Of a stretch of DNA of 64,000 bases, positions 24,009 to 36,422 are shown one piece after another. Under the pieces are notes generated by a model. It was not told the origin of the DNA and did not search any database. It was given only the letters and a program-made list of their open reading frames with translations. Source of the DNA: Actinostola sp. cb2023 (lineage: Eukaryota; Cnidaria; Anthozoa; Actiniaria; Actinostolidae); NCBI GenBank assembly GCA_033675265.1, contig JAUJYZ010001069.1, positions 62,001 through 126,000 of the forward strand, given 5' to 3'. Both the position numbers and the translations under genes were made by a program. Position 1 is the stretch's first letter. Every line of letters starts with the position of its first letter.

Positions 24009-24857
24009 GGGTGGACTAACATATTTATTTCGACTGTTGCTAAGGAAAATTTGAAACCTCAAAAAAATCGTAAAATTCAAAGAGAAGAGTAGGGACTTAT
24101 AGGAAGTGATTGTAAGGGAGAAAGCTTTGTCATAGCATGACGTCACCAAATTACGTCACAATGACGTCATCAAAACAGAAAACGCTCTTTTTTTCCAAGG
24201 ATTTATAAGATATTGTAAATCTATGATTATACACTTGTTCTACAACACAAGGAGCAGACAACTGAGCATGGATTTGGCATTTAAATGAAAAAAATTTTAT
24301 GGACGTTTTTCGAGCTGTTTTTAAGGATTAAATTCCATAACTTGTCATATTGTCTTTAAAAAGCATGCTCAGCAATGTTGACTAGGTCGTTGTTGATATT
24401 CTAGGTTAGAAAAAATTAACCCTCAGTGAACGTGCTCGGAAATTTTGAAGGTTTTTGAAAACGAGAATCTGCGCATGCGCAGTGAAGTCTTGTTAAATTT
24501 ACCGTTCTTTTTCAGCATTGAATTGATGGATTTCGGAAAAGAATCCTACGAAAATGTTTAGACAGTTCTCTATTTTGTCATTTGGCATAACAATTATTAT
24601 GCAGCAAAGAAGTTTTGATTTTCCTGTTGTACCCAAGCAGTAGATGCGCGAATTTTATGACTTTCAATTCATAAATTGTATGCTTGCTCATTTCTGCTAA
24701 AACGAAATTTAAAACCCCTATAGAGAAGTAGGATGTTTAACAAGGCTATAAAATATCAAAATTTCAGAAAAAAATTCTCAACAAAGCTAAAGAATTGAAG
24801 ACATGTAAAACCCCATAGCAACGCGGTTGCATAGTAACGAAATATGTTAGTCCACCC
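24009..24857. mobile_element. Non-autonomous element with TTAA duplication, 0.85 kb
   Basis: The ends are GGGTGGACTAACATATTT and its inverse, with TTAA at 24005-24008 and 24858-24861. TTAA duplication fits piggyBac or Kolobok type transposases. No ORF. A related left end (GGGTATATTAACATATTTCG after TTAA) occurs at 31458. Confidence 0.88.
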
Positions 24858-25043
24858 TTAATACACATCATAAAATATAAACAACAACTGCTCTTTGCAT
24901 ATAAGTAGCATAAAAAGGCTCTGAAATGTCAGTGTTACAACCAGTCATTAGAAAACGACATTACTTCATTCTTTATGTTGTAGCGTGGTGTGAAGAAAAA
25001 CAAATTCAAACTACACTTGCAAACATGACAACTGGACAGATAG

Positions 25044-25304
25044 ATATTAAACTGAGAAGGTTTTACGCAGAAGCAAGGGAAAAATACTGGAGAATTGTAC
25101 AGCAAATCCACCCTGCTTGGTATTAGACACGCCACAGAGTGATATATCAACTCTCCAACACACAATACAAGCTATGAGATGTCTACTGATCCTCGTTTCA
25201 AGAGATCCAACGAAATGCTGAATGCTCAAATAGTACACCCCAAGCGGGCTGGAAAAGAAAATGTTGCCCACAAACCAGCAATTGAAACTGAAGATTTAAA
25301 AAGC
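25044..25304 (+). repeat. Direct repeat, first copy (260 bp)
   Basis: Almost identical to 26159-26421; differences are very few (for example tacgcagaag against tacggagaag). It is coding sequence of the Crypton-like gene. Confidence 0.95.
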
Positions 25305-25341
25305 TGGGGCGAGTTTGAAGAAGTAACAGACGTTTTGGCTG

Positions 25342-26158
25342 TTGGTTTTTTTGGATTCTTTGTTTCGTCTGTTTGATCGTGGGGTAACAGGTATGTTTGG
25401 TTGTTGTACTCATCAGGAGATTATTGTTAATTGTGTATTATATGTTGCAAATGATGGATTTGATGGGGGTCAACCTGACAGCAATAATGTAAATAGTGTA
25501 AATATTGTAAATAATATTGAGGAATCTGCCACTGGATTGGGGTTATTGGGCATGGAGGGTGCAATTAGAAGTATTTGTGAGAGGTTGGGTGAAAATATAC
25601 AGGCACTCAAGTGTTTTGCAGATGAGCAGAGAAGAGAGATTGTATGTTTGACTGGGGAGCCTCGAGGTGATGAGGAGGAATTTGGATGAAATGTTGATTG
25701 AAGTGAATAAAAAGAGACGTTTGCTGAGATACTGCAAAGGAAGAGAGAGAAAAAAGAGTGGGAATGATAGTGAAAGGAAGAGGAGAGAGAGTGTTTTGGA
25801 AGGTGAGGTGAGAGAGTTGGAGAATGAGTGTCTCTTATTTTCACAATGGGAAGTACACCGATGAAATCCGTAGTGTTTACATGGACTTGCTTTCGATGAA
25901 CGTTGGAACAGTAAATGTTGAGCAAGTAATTCGTACCGTTTTAAGGAAGCTTTGCAACCTTAATCCAGACAGATTACCTGGTCAAATATTTGCCAAGAAC
26001 ATTTTTCTTGAGACAAGGGTACTTTCTCAGATCCAGTGTGCAGAGGTCATTTCTTCCAAATGGGGAAAGGATATGTGTACTTTAGACTCCAATGACACCA
26101 GTAAACTTGGATTTCATTACGGAGCATTTGAAATTTCTTCTGGGGATGCGAGGGTTTA
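25342..26158 (+). pseudogene. N-terminal part of an uncharacterised DDE-like gene
   Basis: Three reading frames in series: an N-terminal segment ending about 25689, a coiled-coil basic/acidic stretch (KKRRLLRYCKGRERKK and EVRELENE, 25690-25860) and 25824-26158. The last holds YTDEIRSVYMDLLSMNVG and LDSNDTSKLGFHYGAF. The final motif resembles the HxDGTTKF(x)xHY box that, from memory, marks a large unannotated family in cnidarian and other invertebrate genomes; here Asp-Gly has become Asn-Asp. It is cut off at 26158 by the duplicated recombinase segment. Family identity needs a search. Confidence 0.5.
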
Positions 26159-26421
26159 TAGATATTAAACTGAGAAGGTTTTACGGAGAAGCAAGGGAAA
26201 AATACTGGAGAATTGTACAGCAAATCCACCCTGCTTGGTTTTAGACACGCCACAGAGTGATATATCAACTCTCCAACACACAATACAAGCTATGAGATGT
26301 CTACTGATCCTCGTTTCAAGAGATCCAACGAAATGCTGAATGCTCAAATAGTATACCCCAAGCGGGCTGGAAAAGAAAATGTTGCCCACAAACCAGCAAT
26401 TGAAACTGAAGATTTAAAAAG
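26159..26421 (+). repeat. Direct repeat, second copy (260 bp)
   Basis: Near-identical to 25044-25304; its 3' end runs straight into Crypton-like part 2, while the first copy runs into unrelated sequence. Confidence 0.95.
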
Positions 26422-27570
26422 CTCAAATCTTCGGACGTCATTTCCTTGAGTAACCCACTCGCACTTCTCCAGAATGTCTGGTTTCACATAGTTTTATATT
26501 TCCGTAAACGAGTGCATGAAGAACAAAGGGACCTTACAACCTCAAGTTTCAAGTTTGAAGAAGAGGGAGCAGGTAGAATGTTTGTGACTATGGTGCACGA
26601 CGAGTTAAGTAAAAATCATCCTAGTGGATTGAAGGATACACAAAGTACTGAAAAGTATGCCAGAATCTATGAGACTGACAATGAAAACGATGGTTACAGG
26701 GCCATCAAGCTTTATCTATCGGCTATCTCAGGCTAATCCAGAAAGTTAGTGGTTCTTCCAATAGCCGAAGAGAGTTTGGAGACCTGAAAAAGTGTGGTAT
26801 GAAGCAAGACCAGTCGGTGTAAATAAACTTGATAACATGATGAAGAACATCAGTGAAGCTGCGGGTTTGTCGAAATCATACACAAATCACTGCATCCGAG
26901 CCACTGCCATTACTTTATGGTCCAATGCTGGTGTCCCAAATTGTCATATCATGGCGATTTCGGGACACCGAAATGAGTAGAGTTTAGCTCATTACAATTC
27001 CCGCCCATCGACTGCAGCGACGTTATCTCCAAAAGTCTGTCGGGAAGCAGCCATAGTTTGCCAGCTACAAACATCAGCACAGCAGTCCAGAAACATGTCC
27101 TTTTTAATCCAGACAACGTGAAGAAAGCTGCAACGGGCTCGTTTGTCCTTGGCCTTGGGACTGTTTTTAACAACTGCACAGTTGAAAACGCACAAATCAC
27201 AATTGAACACAAAAAAATATTTGGCCTTGTAGTCTTTGTAAATAGAAATGCCAAAGCATAGTTATAAACCGCTTTTTTGATCAACAGAGCAAACTATTTG
27301 CTATTTTACTTTCAAACACTTGAAAACTTTGAACAATTTGTACAGTATTGGATTCTTAGTAATCACCAGATTAGGAGAATATTGTATTAAATTAACCACA
27401 TAAGTAAGTCCGGTTTTCCTCCCTCAATAAAAACAAACTATAATTCGATCTGAGCTGTGCTCCACGGTCAGACATGGGTCGTATGATGGCAGCATAGTGC
27501 ACCTTCGACTTGACCACGTCGAGCCGCGTCCTTCGTAATTCAGCTACTGGCTTCAATGAAGGATGATTAG

Positions 27571-27592
27571 CCCCCCCCCCCCCCCCCCCCCC
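27571..27592. repeat. C homopolymer followed by ATT microsatellite
   Basis: About 22 C, then an (ATT)n tract at 27606-27642. Confidence 0.9.
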
Positions 27593-27719
27593 TCCTCCCC
27601 CTGCAAATTATTATTATTATTATCATTATTATTATTATTATTATACCTACAGATATCGTAAAGTTGTAGCATACTAAACAAACATCTGATATTAAACTTG
27701 TATTTATCTACTCTTTTCC

Positions 27720-29160
27720 AGATCATTTGCTAATAAACTTGGTGATGAAATCAAAATGGATCAAGATAATGTTCAACAAGAAACGATGTCGAGTTTTGAC
27801 AAACTGTTGTCCATTCGATTCAAAACAAAGTGAAGCAGGGTCATGGTATGGTACATTATGTATTAATGTATTGAGATTTCACGAACCTAGCAATTTAAAA
27901 CTTGAAAGAGTACAAAAAAGGAAAACCAAAATTAGTAATGAAGCTGCAGAAAATCAGACTAAGTTACCCAGAAGAAGTAATGGGCGGTGTAATGGGGAAG
28001 GGTAAATACCGTAAAATGTATAGAGATAGTGCTTAGAGTGTTAATGATAAGAAGTTGCAGACATCACTTATATCTGTTGCTGATTGTCCGGTCCCTAGAC
28101 TTGTTTCATACAATAAGCTTATGCCTTTCATCAAGTCTATTTCTATTGGTACTTTGTTCAATGTTCAAGATTGTGTGAGGGCTTGACCAACAAGGTAAGT
28201 GGTTGCTATCGAAACCTTAGAGAGACTTTAATTTATTTTGCAACAAGAGCAGTGAATATGATATTTTGTGGTTTGGCGAAGAAAATAATATTTTCCTTGT
28301 TGCTCTAGGTGGAGATGGCACCATCTCGCAAAGACGATACAGCATGTGCATGGCTAGTCAGATTTATAAACATTGGCAGTGGAGTCCTTAGCAGCAATGA
28401 AAACTTTTTAATTTTTCAGAGAAAACTGCTCTCAAAAACTCTGTACCTGTACTAAGATTTATTGACATTTTACTTTCAGATATTCAGATTATTGAATAAT
28501 TACTGGCACATTTGGAAGGGAAGTCAAGAACCTGTGGAAACCATGGTCATATACTCACCGTCTTCAGGTTGTTAAAAAAGTTGAGGCAGCAAAGAAAGCC
28601 TATTCCACCAAACACCTCACTGAAACAAAAAAACGACAGAAATTGACATCATTGATAGCAAAACTGAAAAGTCGCCAGGAGTTTAAGCCACTTCTAGGAA
28701 ACCTGGTTGACCAGGCTCATGTGGAACCTCTTCATTAAAAAAAATAATGCCTGTGCTCTCCTGTGTTCACAAATATTTTCTTGATGAAGTTATAAAAGTC
28801 TCTGACATTTCTAGTGACCATGTTTCTTTTTTGCAGTTACCGACAAAGTATGTCAATGTTCTTAAGTCGAAGTGTCATAGACATAGACTTTATTTAGTCT
28901 GTCTAGGTTGGCCAACAAGGTAGTCAAGCATTTCAATGAAGCCGGACCAGATGCTAAAGGGTTTGACTATTGATTACTGGAAAAGACTCAAGGCAATTTC
29001 TTTAAAAAATTTATGGACTTAATTGATGTTGTAGAACCTGGGTAAAAGGATAATACTAAATCGAAATTTCAATTCCATGTCCTTGCTTACCTTGCTTTGA
29101 CTCTGCGTGACTGTGTCTCACTTTTTAATCGCATTTCAGATTTTCCATTTCAGATGAGGT
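27720..29160 (+). pseudogene. C-terminal relics of the same uncharacterised DDE-like family
   Basis: Broken segments read in several frames: GGDGAPS-like then ACAWLVRFINIGSGVLSSNE (28310-28410), a GTFGREVKNLWKPW segment (28505-28555), KSRQEFKPLLGNLVDQAHVE (28670-28730), and after an insertion RLANKVVKHFNEAGPDAKGF (28905-28970) and LTLRDCVSLFNRISDF (29095-29145). The order and the second Asp (GGDGA) are consistent with the transposase whose first part lies at 25342-26158. Stops and shifts are abundant; this is a relic. Confidence 0.45.
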
Positions 29161-29319
29161 GAGCTTGCCCACTTATGTAGAACTTTCTTTAAATTAAATA
29201 ATTTGAATGACTATTATAATAGTGGATAGCTTTAGTAAATGTTATTTTATTTCCATGTACTTTCCTTCTTTATAGAAGGGAAAAGACAAGATGCTTCTAT
29301 GTTACTGTAGCTGACTCAG

Positions 29320-29656
29320 GTCTATCCAATGACCTACAACAGTATGCCTTCTCTCCGACTGGTCAACCAATGTCTGTACGGTGATTCTGCTTATCCACAA
29401 CGAGTTCACCTTCAGGCACCATTCAGAAATCACGTATTAGTTCTGTCTGTATAGCTGTAGAGTGGCTTTTTGGAGACATCATCAACTACTTCAAATGTAT
29501 GGATTTTAAAAAGAATTTGAAACTAGGCTTAAGTGCAATTGGAAAAATGTACATAGTCTGTGCTGTCTTATGATTACTTTAGCTTGCCTCTATGGTAATT
29601 CAACCTCCAACTTTTTCCAATTGGAACCCCCATCTCTTCATGAATATTTTGTTTGA
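29320..29656 (+). pseudogene. DDE_4 (Harbinger-like) transposase, C-terminal relic
   Basis: Reads YGDSAYPQRVHLQAPFRNHV, then AVEWLFGDIINYFKCMDFKK, then SAIGKMYIVCAVL, with at least two breaks. It is clearly the same family as the better copy at 44857-45435 (YGDPAYPLRVHLQAPF; VEWLFGDIISYFKFLDYKK). The likely third acid is the Glu in VEW. Confidence 0.8.
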
Positions 29657-30074
29657 ACAGTTATATATAAATCAAATAACAATATATTTCAGCTTGAAGA
29701 ATGTTTTAATTTATATCTATGTCCAGTTCATTTCCAATGGGTTTGAAAATACAAAGATTTGCTAAGATTCAATTTTTTAAGTGTAAGCAAACGAAAGCAA
29801 ACCAAAACAAACCAATACCAAAATTATTAACTAGTAACATTTATTTCCATGTGTTTTACTATAACCTGTTTGCTAAAAACATTTCAAGGTCATACCGTAT
29901 ACTTGTGTATATATGAACACTAGCTCATATATAAACATTCACCAAATTTTGACCCACAGTGTATACATCTTTTCACTCGGGTCTGATACCAGAATAAATA
30001 AAGTTGTATATGATAATAAATACCAAAACAACAACAAAAACAAAAACAGTTGATAGGAAACTATTATTGTGTTG

Positions 30075-30420
30075 ATTATCATAACGCTGCTGTAAATCTA
30101 AAATGGAAGATGGGCTTGAACACACACACAAAAGCAACAACAACATTAATGACTGGTAGATATATTGCAAATATTATGCCTTTCTTTTCTGTGTGGTCCC
30201 CTATACTCTCCATTGCCTTTCTTCTTATGTCTTCTGCCTTGATCTTGTCTTCACTCACTTTTTTTCTCCTCTGTTTCTCCTTGCTGTTCATGGTCTGCTA
30301 CTTCCTCTCTCTCAATCAGATCTTCCACCACCACTTCTACTTCTGTTAAAACAGGAGGATCCATCCCACTACCCCTCTGCTCTTCCCTCTCTCTTTTTAA
30401 ATTTCTGTGATAGCAGGTTG
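30075..30420 (-). pseudogene. Myb-like coiled-coil partner gene, relic
   Basis: On the minus strand KIKAEDIRRKAMESIGDHTE (30250-30190) matches the RAEAEEVRRKAMESLG segment of the gene at 45850-46991. Upstream, EEQRGSGMDPPVLTEVEVVV in another frame matches the KASGIETSISEVEQ region. One frameshift lies near 30290. It is convergent with the transposase relic at 29320, the same arrangement as in the 43-47 kb copy. Confidence 0.7.
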
Positions 30421-30607
30421 TATCTTTCCCTAACTGACATTATTATTCCAAATAATCTCGAAGCGAACAAAATCGAACAGAATGCGAGGGTATTTTGTCG
30501 ATATTCCTATCACCAAACTTAAAATGACAGCTGACAGCATCACGGCGCTAGCGACTTTTGTTGCCAAGCATACTTTTGCAATTTTTAATTCGCTTTTTTG
30601 TCAAATC

Positions 30608-31460
30608 AATGCCGCCCAAACGTTTGTAAAAGTGGAAAACCGACAACATTAACTTCCCTTTTTGGTAAAGACTCAAGTAATAATGAAAACAAAGCCAGCT
30701 GTCTTGAAGATGGAGTTTTTGCTGCCGTTGAGCCAATCGAAATTGCTGATGACACCGCAACTCATCAGAAGACTGCAAGTGCTGAGAAGAGAAAGCCTCA
30801 AGATCGTTGGCTGGAGTTGTGGCCATGGCTTTTTTATGAAAGCGGGAAGATATTGTGCAAAGTGTGCATGGAATTGGGCAAAAGTAATACCTTTACTCAA
30901 GGCTGCGAAACTTATAGAACATCGGCAATGACAAGACACAAGGTTGGCACAGACCACAAAAGGGTATGGAAGCAGCTATGAAACAAGCTTTCTCTGCCCA
31001 AGATATGGCCATTGTAAGGGCTACTGGCTTGCGTCAGAGAATATAGCCCTTTCAAAATATGAAAGTCTCATGAATCTCGAGCATGAACTAAGTCACAAGC
31101 TGCCACTAGTATTCCAATTCTTAGAAAATGCCAAGAATGGATGACCCAGTTGTACTATTATTTCAAGGCATCACCAACTCGAGAAAGCGAACTTCACAAG
31201 GTCCAAGAAGTTTTGGGTCACCCCAAATTGAAGTACCAAGAAGTACATGCAGTACACTGGATGCCCTTTTATGAGGCACTTAGACCAGTAATGAGGCAGT
31301 GTATAGAACACTAGATCCAGTGGAGCAGTGGAGGGTGGCAAAAGTAATAGTACGATCTGCCAAGTACCCAGTTGACAGTATGTTCAACCTGTGGCAACTC
31401 ATGGCTCTCCATCATCGAGATGAAATAGATGAGCTTCTGAAGCTTGTAGAAGTTGGATTA
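30608..31460 (+). pseudogene. hAT-like transposase relic with TTF/BED-type zinc finger
   Basis: The first ORF (to 30981) reads WLELWPWLFYESGKILCKVC, then FTQGCETYRTSAMTRH with CxxC and H..H ligands, like the TTF-type finger of ZNF862/DUF4371 hAT-derived proteins. After stops and deletions, EQWRVAKVIVRSAKYPVDSM and MFNLWQLMALHHRDEIDELL (31330-31450) match the C-terminal dimerisation region. The catalytic core is gone. Confidence 0.65.
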
Positions 31461-32039
31461 AGGGTATATTAACATATTTCGTTGTCATGGTAATTCGTTG
31501 CTATGCAGAGCTTGAATGAGAAGAGATTTCATTGAGCAAGTGCCCAGTGTTTTCCCGCGAGACATACACGAGTTTCACTTCAAAAATTACAAGTTATACA
31601 TTTTACTGAACGTTATTCTTTTAATTTTAAGTTTGTTCAATGAATAAATATTTGACATATGATAGACTGCAGTAGTTTAAAGTAAAAGAAGTCAAAGAAA
31701 TCAAGCGATAATTCTACTTGAAGAGTCGTTCAAAAGCAAACACTCAAAACAGAGATTATTGAACCGAAGTAAAACAAGCCGACTTATCGCCACAAAATCT
31801 TCAACCTAAGAGTAAAAAACGCCGATAAATCAATAAAAAACAATCAAAGATTACCTTTCTCAACAGGTTGTTGTTCTAGACTCTGCCTGTCAAAATGAAA
31901 CATGTCAAACAGTAGATGAAGTACGTCGAAGATCGGTGAAAACACCTTGAAAACACGACTGAAAAACTTTGCTGTATCGAAAGACTTTGCACAAATTAAT
32001 TTCAGCTGCATTAATATGCTTCAAAACATGAGAAAACCA
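31458..32039. other. Isolated TTAA-type element end and unassigned sequence
   Basis: At 31458 TTAA is followed by GGGTATATTAACATATTTCG, like the TIR of the 24009 element. No partner end is seen before 32040, where similarity to P-like copy 1 begins. Otherwise no gene. Confidence 0.5.
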
Positions 32040-33050
32040 TTCTTTACACGTGCTTGTTCAACATGCAGTCTACTTGATATTTCCTCTGGAGTCATGTAGG
32101 AAATTCGCTTTTGCTTTTTATGCTCTTGTCCATCATGATCTGTCTCGTTCTTCCTATAGCTACGACAATGGCGTTTAAGTGTAGCACAATTTCGACATTT
32201 CAATTCGTTTGCATTGTAACTCAAAATCGATGAACAGTTTCTTGCTCGATGCCTTATAGACTGAGTCTTGATTCCTTGATCGTCACACATTTCCCAGTGT
32301 TCAGTAATACCATGGGCATTCCCTTGCACAGCTTTTGGGCTGTTGACTTCAAACTCAAAGCCTTTGCATAGTGGTACCTCGGCACAAAATTCAAATACAT
32401 TGTCCATAAATTGTTTTGTGAGACATTGAACATTATCTATATCAAGTGCGACTTCCTTTGACATCACAGAGAACTTGATAGTTAAATCTTGACATACACG
32501 TAGTTCTCTCACCATTTTTTTACCGTCGCAAAGATCGTCACTTACCGTTATAATCATCCACTGAATTGCCTCTTTTGACTTCTTGTTCACCATCCACGAC
32601 ATGACCGCGGCTGAAGGCTTTGGAGGATTATAAGAATTCAAAATTTGATCCCAATCTAGCGGGAAAGGCTCACTTATTCTTGCTAAATTTGTATACACCC
32701 AACATCTTTTCATTCCGCTATCAGTCGGTAATGTCTTCTGCTCTCTCTTTCTGAATGGAAACGACCTGTTAATCACACGTCCCAATTCAAGCCTGTTTTT
32801 GCAATTATCTTTTAAAGGTGAAGTCCTCAATTCCTCTTCAACTTTATTCAGCTGCACCGAGTGACCAACACTTTTATAATATGTTTGCCACAACCTGTAC
32901 AAGAACGAAGCGCCATGAATGTCTGTACACACAAATACATAGCAGTTTTAAACCCTTTCACCCGCTTTTTAAAAGCTGAACTCACAAATAAAAAACTTAC
33001 CATGCATCAAGAGATAATTCGCTGGTAGTAGAAATATTCTCCATCGCCAT
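32021..33050 (-). pseudogene. P-element-like transposase copy 2, N-terminal exons only
   Basis: Exon 1 starts at ATG 33050 (MAMENIST) and ends at a GTAAG donor near 33002. Exon 2 begins near 32898 (LWQTYYKSVG) and stays open to about 32040. It matches copy 1 closely but is in frame where copy 1 has its 17700 shift (NSPKAVQGNAHGITEH). Similarity to copy 1 stops abruptly at 32040 (equivalent to 17420), so the whole catalytic core is missing. The Cys/His cluster CRNCATLKRHC is kept. The upstream half of the element lies beyond the Harbinger insertion, at 40027-40440. Confidence 0.85.
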
Positions 33051-33330
33051 TTGGTTTATTAAAAAAAGGATTTAAAGGTGCGATCAAACGGTGCATGATA
33101 GTCGATGATAGTCGATGATAGTTGATGATAGTTGAAACGCGCGATCACGTTTGATCGCAAACTATCATCGACTGTCATCGACTATCATCGACTATCATGC
33201 ACTTTGAACATGTTCAAAAAGTTCATGATAGTCGATGATAGTTTTTCTTCGTTTGATCGGGTGCGTGATAGTTGATGATAGTTTTTCGGTCAGCCGTCAG
33301 CGCAAAAATAGTCGTGGGCTCACTTTTCAA

Positions 33331-35075
33331 AATGGCCGCTGTTGTAAACAAAAGAGTACATGAAGAAGATGAAGATGATTTAGGCTCTGGACAAAGTGAT
33401 TCCGAAGAGGAAAGACTATCAATAAAAAGAAAACAGCGAGACGGAAATAAAGAAAATATAAAGAAACCGAAAAGAGAAAACAAAACCAAATGGTCTAATG
33501 AAATGTTGTTCAACTTGATCGACGAGTACGAGGCCAGACCTTGCCTTTGGGACGTTTTCTCTGATAGTTATCATAACCGTGATGTAACCAGTAAGGCAAA
33601 AGCAGAAGTGCAAGTAAGTATTTGTTTTATAAGCTTACTGTTGTTGTTGTGATGGTTGTCATTGTTGCTAAAGTACAATATTTTATAATTATTTAAATTT
33701 CAAATAAGTTAAATGTTCCTCAAAAGTACGTGAAAATTTGCTGTCAACTAGTCCTTGCAAACCAGTGTCGAAAAATTCAAGCTAATATATGCATTGTATA
33801 GGTTCTCGACATCACGACGTCTGTTAATTCATGCAGTACTGCGTCTCGACATATTTCTAGCGGAAATGAACTCGTAAAAGTCTTGGAAATTGAAACAATT
33901 ATAGTTTTTATATTTTCATTTTACCAGTTTATCAATTAGTTTCAGTATGAAAAATGTTTTTTTTTAGCTCAACATTTTGTCATATGCTAGGAAGAAATTG
34001 ATTTGTAATATTTGTAATAAAAAATAATAATAATAATATAATAAAAAAAAGGAAGAAATTGACAAAATTAAAAACATAAAAACCTAGCTAAATGCATGTG
34101 CTGAAAATCCTTTTTGTAACAAATTAGGAGTGTATTTTATAGTACCTTGACAAAATTAATAATTTATTGCAAGTCATCAATTTGCTTTAGTAATTACATG
34201 TAAATGTCATTTATAACTTGTCATTTTTATAATCATTAAATTAGAATAAATAAACAGAGAAAATTAAAATAGAATTGGAAATATATAGTTACCAATTATT
34301 TAATTAATAGTTGTTTTGCAAATTCAACTTAAAGGAATCTCTTGGCATTGAGTGGAAACTATTAAGTGTCCAGCTCACAAAACTAAGGCAGATCCTTAGT
34401 CAGAACATCAAAAAACAAAACACATACAAATCTGGACAAGGAGCTGATGATGTATACAATCCAACATGGATATTTTGGAAATCACTGCAGTTCCTGATCC
34501 CTGTGATGAATGCCAGACAGAGTCGAGACACCATAATCGCAGTTACCATAGAAGATGACGAATCAACAGGTGAGGACATGAGTACCTCCATTAATATTGA
34601 TGAGCCTGAAAGTGTCGATCCAGATCTAGATGCTACTCCTTCTAGTACTGTAACACCTGCCAGGAAATACAAGGCCAAACAAAAAGTCCAACTGCATGCC
34701 AAATCAGATTCAAAAGATGAGCTGATGAAGGAGTGTCTTCGACTCATGAAGGCTCCCAACACCCCTCCAGTTCCAGTCACACCCAATGATGCAGAGTCAA
34801 GCTTTGGTGCTTTTGTTGCACAAAAATTAAAATCGTTTGACCGAAGAACCCAGATAATTGGCGAAAAACGAATTACAGATGTCCTGTTTGACCTCGAGAT
34901 GGAGATGAGTGATGGACCTCAATGGGTGTCAAGACCAGGACAATCACTATATCCAGCAAATACAGGCTACCTTCAGAATCCAGGTACAGCTGCAGCAACT
35001 CCAGGGTCCGTACAACCTTGTGTACCCTCCCAAACAGCTAGTTCTAGCTTTACTGGTAGTTTGTACCAGTGGTAG
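33331..35075 (+). CDS. MADF/Myb-like partner protein of the Harbinger element, two exons
   Basis: Exon 1 is 33331-33612 (ends GTGCAA|GTAAGT) and exon 2 is 34335-35075 (after CTTAAAG), in phase, about 340 residues. The N-terminus has an acidic patch and then a basic nuclear-localisation-like stretch (KRKQRDGNKENIKKPKR). A MADF domain follows: WSNEMLFNLIDEYEARPCLW, NRD...KAKAEVQ|ESLGIEW, then NPTWIFWKSLQFL. After an acidic linker comes a BESS-like motif, SFGAFVAQKLKSFDRRTQII. In Harbinger elements such proteins bind the subterminal repeats and help nuclear import of the transposase. No break is visible. Confidence 0.85.
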
Positions 35076-35834
35076 ACTATATATATATTTTTTATGTAAT
35101 GTTAATGTATGTATACAAATGTACTGAGAACAGAGGCAATAATTAGCCACCAGTATATACAGTAATGTATGTACATTGGGTTAATTATATTATCAAGAGA
35201 GTGTAACTAAGAGAATGCATCACTACCCTATGATCGATAATCGCTCTAGCTGTTACAATTTTTAGATTTTGTTAGCAGATTTTATTAGCAGACATCCGCT
35301 TGTGGATGGATGACATAATTGAAAAGCTGGAATCTGATTGGTTCCAAGAATAGTAACAGAGCGATAATAGAACTATGGGGTATTACATGTGCATGGCTTT
35401 CACTTTCTTAGTTAATCATTACTCTCTTGGTTATTATATATTGCTGACATTCAAGGTCATTAACTGATTGACTTACCGGTAATTATTATATGATTGACAA
35501 TAATCACATTAATAACATGATTCCTTTGGGATTATTTTTAAAATAGTAATAATACCCACATAAAGATTACCTAGAAAGCAGAATGAGGTTAATTGTATCT
35601 GGATCAATATTGACCAGCTAGGTTATTATTCACCAATGCTGTATAAATTGACCTTGAATTCGTAATCATGATATGAGCGGTTATATTCAAATATGCAGAA
35701 GACTCAATGATATAATAATAAATGAATCATTATTTATACCCATACTTACAGTACATAATATTATTATACAGTCAATGTCATTAAGGTGTATATTAAATCC
35801 TTTACGTATAAGAAATATCTATATTAATTATAAC
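35076..35834. other. Spacer within the Harbinger element
   Basis: No gene. A weak inverted pair gataatcgctc/gagcgataat near 35227-35370 may be an old MITE. Confidence 0.35.
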
Positions 35835-36422
35835 AATACACTCGTTTGCAGAAACGTTGTAGTATACATTTATACAAATATATTTAACAAATAGAACAGC
35901 TTTTTCCGTGCTCTGTTCAGTAATACAGCACGAAGGAAGTGACGAGAGAAAATGGTGAGAAAAATGAACAAGAATGGTGAGAAAAATGGCAAGAAAGTTG
36001 AGGATTCTGTTGTGTTTTTGAATAACATTTTAGCGAGTGAAGTGCGCGCGCTACTGACGCCAGTTACGCCATCGAGCGCGCGCTTGGTTTGTTTTCTTCA
36101 GAATTTTGGATCAAACCAAACAGCCGAAAAAGAGCGTCATCAAACCGTGCTCCGTTTTCTGATACAGCACAGTTTTCAGCCAATCAGAGCGCGCGGATTG
36201 ACTTGACTATATAATAAAATGAGATACAAGATATCTAATGAGATACAAAGTGCGAAACATTGCTTATTTTCTTCTATTAAATACTAATCTAAAATTGATG
36301 ATTCTGATATATTAGAAGAAAATAAGCAATGTTTCGCACTTTGCATCAGTCATTAGATATCTTGCATCTCATTAGATATTTGAATAAATGTATACTACAA
36401 CCTTTCTGCAAACGAGTGTATT
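35835..36422. mobile_element. MITE, 0.59 kb, containing an inner hairpin
   Basis: Ends aatacactcgtttgcagaaa and its near inverse pair over about 39 bp. Inside, 36225-36372 is a second inverted repeat (gcaatgtttcgcactttg against caaagtgcgaaacattgc). Confidence 0.88.

Larger units (their letters stand above)
24926..27262 (+). pseudogene. Crypton-like tyrosine recombinase (DUF3504 type), disrupted
   Basis: Part 1 (24926-25305) has the KLRRFYAEARE motif and the F-x-x-SNEMLNA and HKPAIETEDL blocks of the DUF3504 family. Part 2 (26424-27262, several frames) has a WFHIVLYF..R segment where the catalytic Arg box lies, then NHCIRATAITLW (HxxR box) and SGHRNE...SLAHYN, which holds the catalytic His and the Tyr nucleophile. 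This order is that of Crypton and ZMYM/QRICH1-type tyrosine recombinases, which cut and rejoin DNA through a phosphotyrosine. A stop (TAG at 26979) falls between the GHRNE and LAHYN blocks. Part 1 and part 2 are separated by a foreign 0.85 kb segment flanked by a direct duplication. Dead as it stands. Confidence 0.8.

Noticed and set aside
25470..25925. 151-codon minus-strand ORF
   Set aside because: Low-complexity Ser/His-rich translation opposite the coiled-coil coding strand; a shadow ORF.
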